Positions 5,950 through 5,979 of a stretch of 5,979 nt of DNA are shown here, piece by piece; within the stretch, counting starts at the first letter, position 1, and the number at the start of each line of letters is the position of its first letter. This stretch comes from Cyanobacteria bacterium OH_PDB_112 (lineage in GTDB: Bacteria; Cyanobacteriota; Vampirovibrionia; Gastranaerophilales; CAJFVJ01): contig JAEWLZ010000315.1 of assembly GCA_023457295.1 (NCBI GenBank), positions 1-5,979 of the forward strand, given 5' to 3'. Below the pieces are notes generated by a model that did not search any database, was not told the origin of the DNA, and saw nothing but the letters and a program-made list of their open reading frames with translations. Both the position numbers and the translations under genes were made by a program.

Positions 5950-5967
5950 TCCTTAAACTGTTAAGGA
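5950..5967 (-). promoter_or_regulatory. Inverted repeat overlapping the ribosome binding site of the MscS gene
   Basis: TCCTTAA (minus strand 5967-5961) pairs perfectly with TTAAGGA (5956-5950) around the 4-nt loop CAGT. The 3' arm contains most of the AAGGAG Shine-Dalgarno (5954-5949), so in an mRNA that includes both arms the ribosome site would be partly hidden. The upstream promoter is at or beyond the window edge. Confidence 0.5.
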
Positions 5968-5979
5968 ATAATGTAACAC

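Overview
The window is AT-rich bacterial DNA with dense gene packing, Shine-Dalgarno-led starts and a clear intrinsic terminator. It looks like an ordinary chromosomal stretch: no transposase, integrase, phage gene, CRISPR array, tRNA or rRNA was seen. The lineage cannot be fixed from sequence alone. The low GC, the Lys/Asn/Ile-rich proteins and the taxon-restricted-looking small proteins would fit an AT-rich gut lineage such as non-photosynthetic Cyanobacteriota (Vampirovibrionia/Gastranaerophilales), but that is an impression, not a result.

Layout. Bases 1-783 (+) hold the 3' part of an unusual protein with a Gly-Phe-Asn-Arg repeat region, two copies of a helical module that resembles a homeodomain in spacing, and a Lys/Glu/Thr tail ending in an AT-hook-like KKRGRAKK. 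A strong terminator follows (791-825). A two-gene operon comes next (+): a ROK-family sugar kinase (869-1813) and a glyoxalase-I-like protein (1823-2194), whose Shine-Dalgarno overlaps the kinase stop codon. Converging on it, with stop codons overlapping, is an unrecognised 215-residue protein on the minus strand (2191-2838). A 236-bp AT-rich divergent region (2839-3074) separates that gene from a small unrecognised plus-strand ORF (3075-3380, TTG start uncertain). An APC-superfamily amino-acid permease (3480-4913, +) then converges, with a 5-bp gap, on a MscS-family mechanosensitive channel (4919-5941, -).

How the genes work together. The kinase/glyoxalase pair is the only likely functional unit: sugar phosphorylation at the entry to glycolysis, next to detoxification of methylglyoxal, a by-product of glycolysis. 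The permease and the MscS channel are independent membrane proteins with separate transcription. The most interesting item is the first gene: an apparent nucleic-acid-binding protein with duplicated homeodomain-like modules flanked by low-complexity arms.
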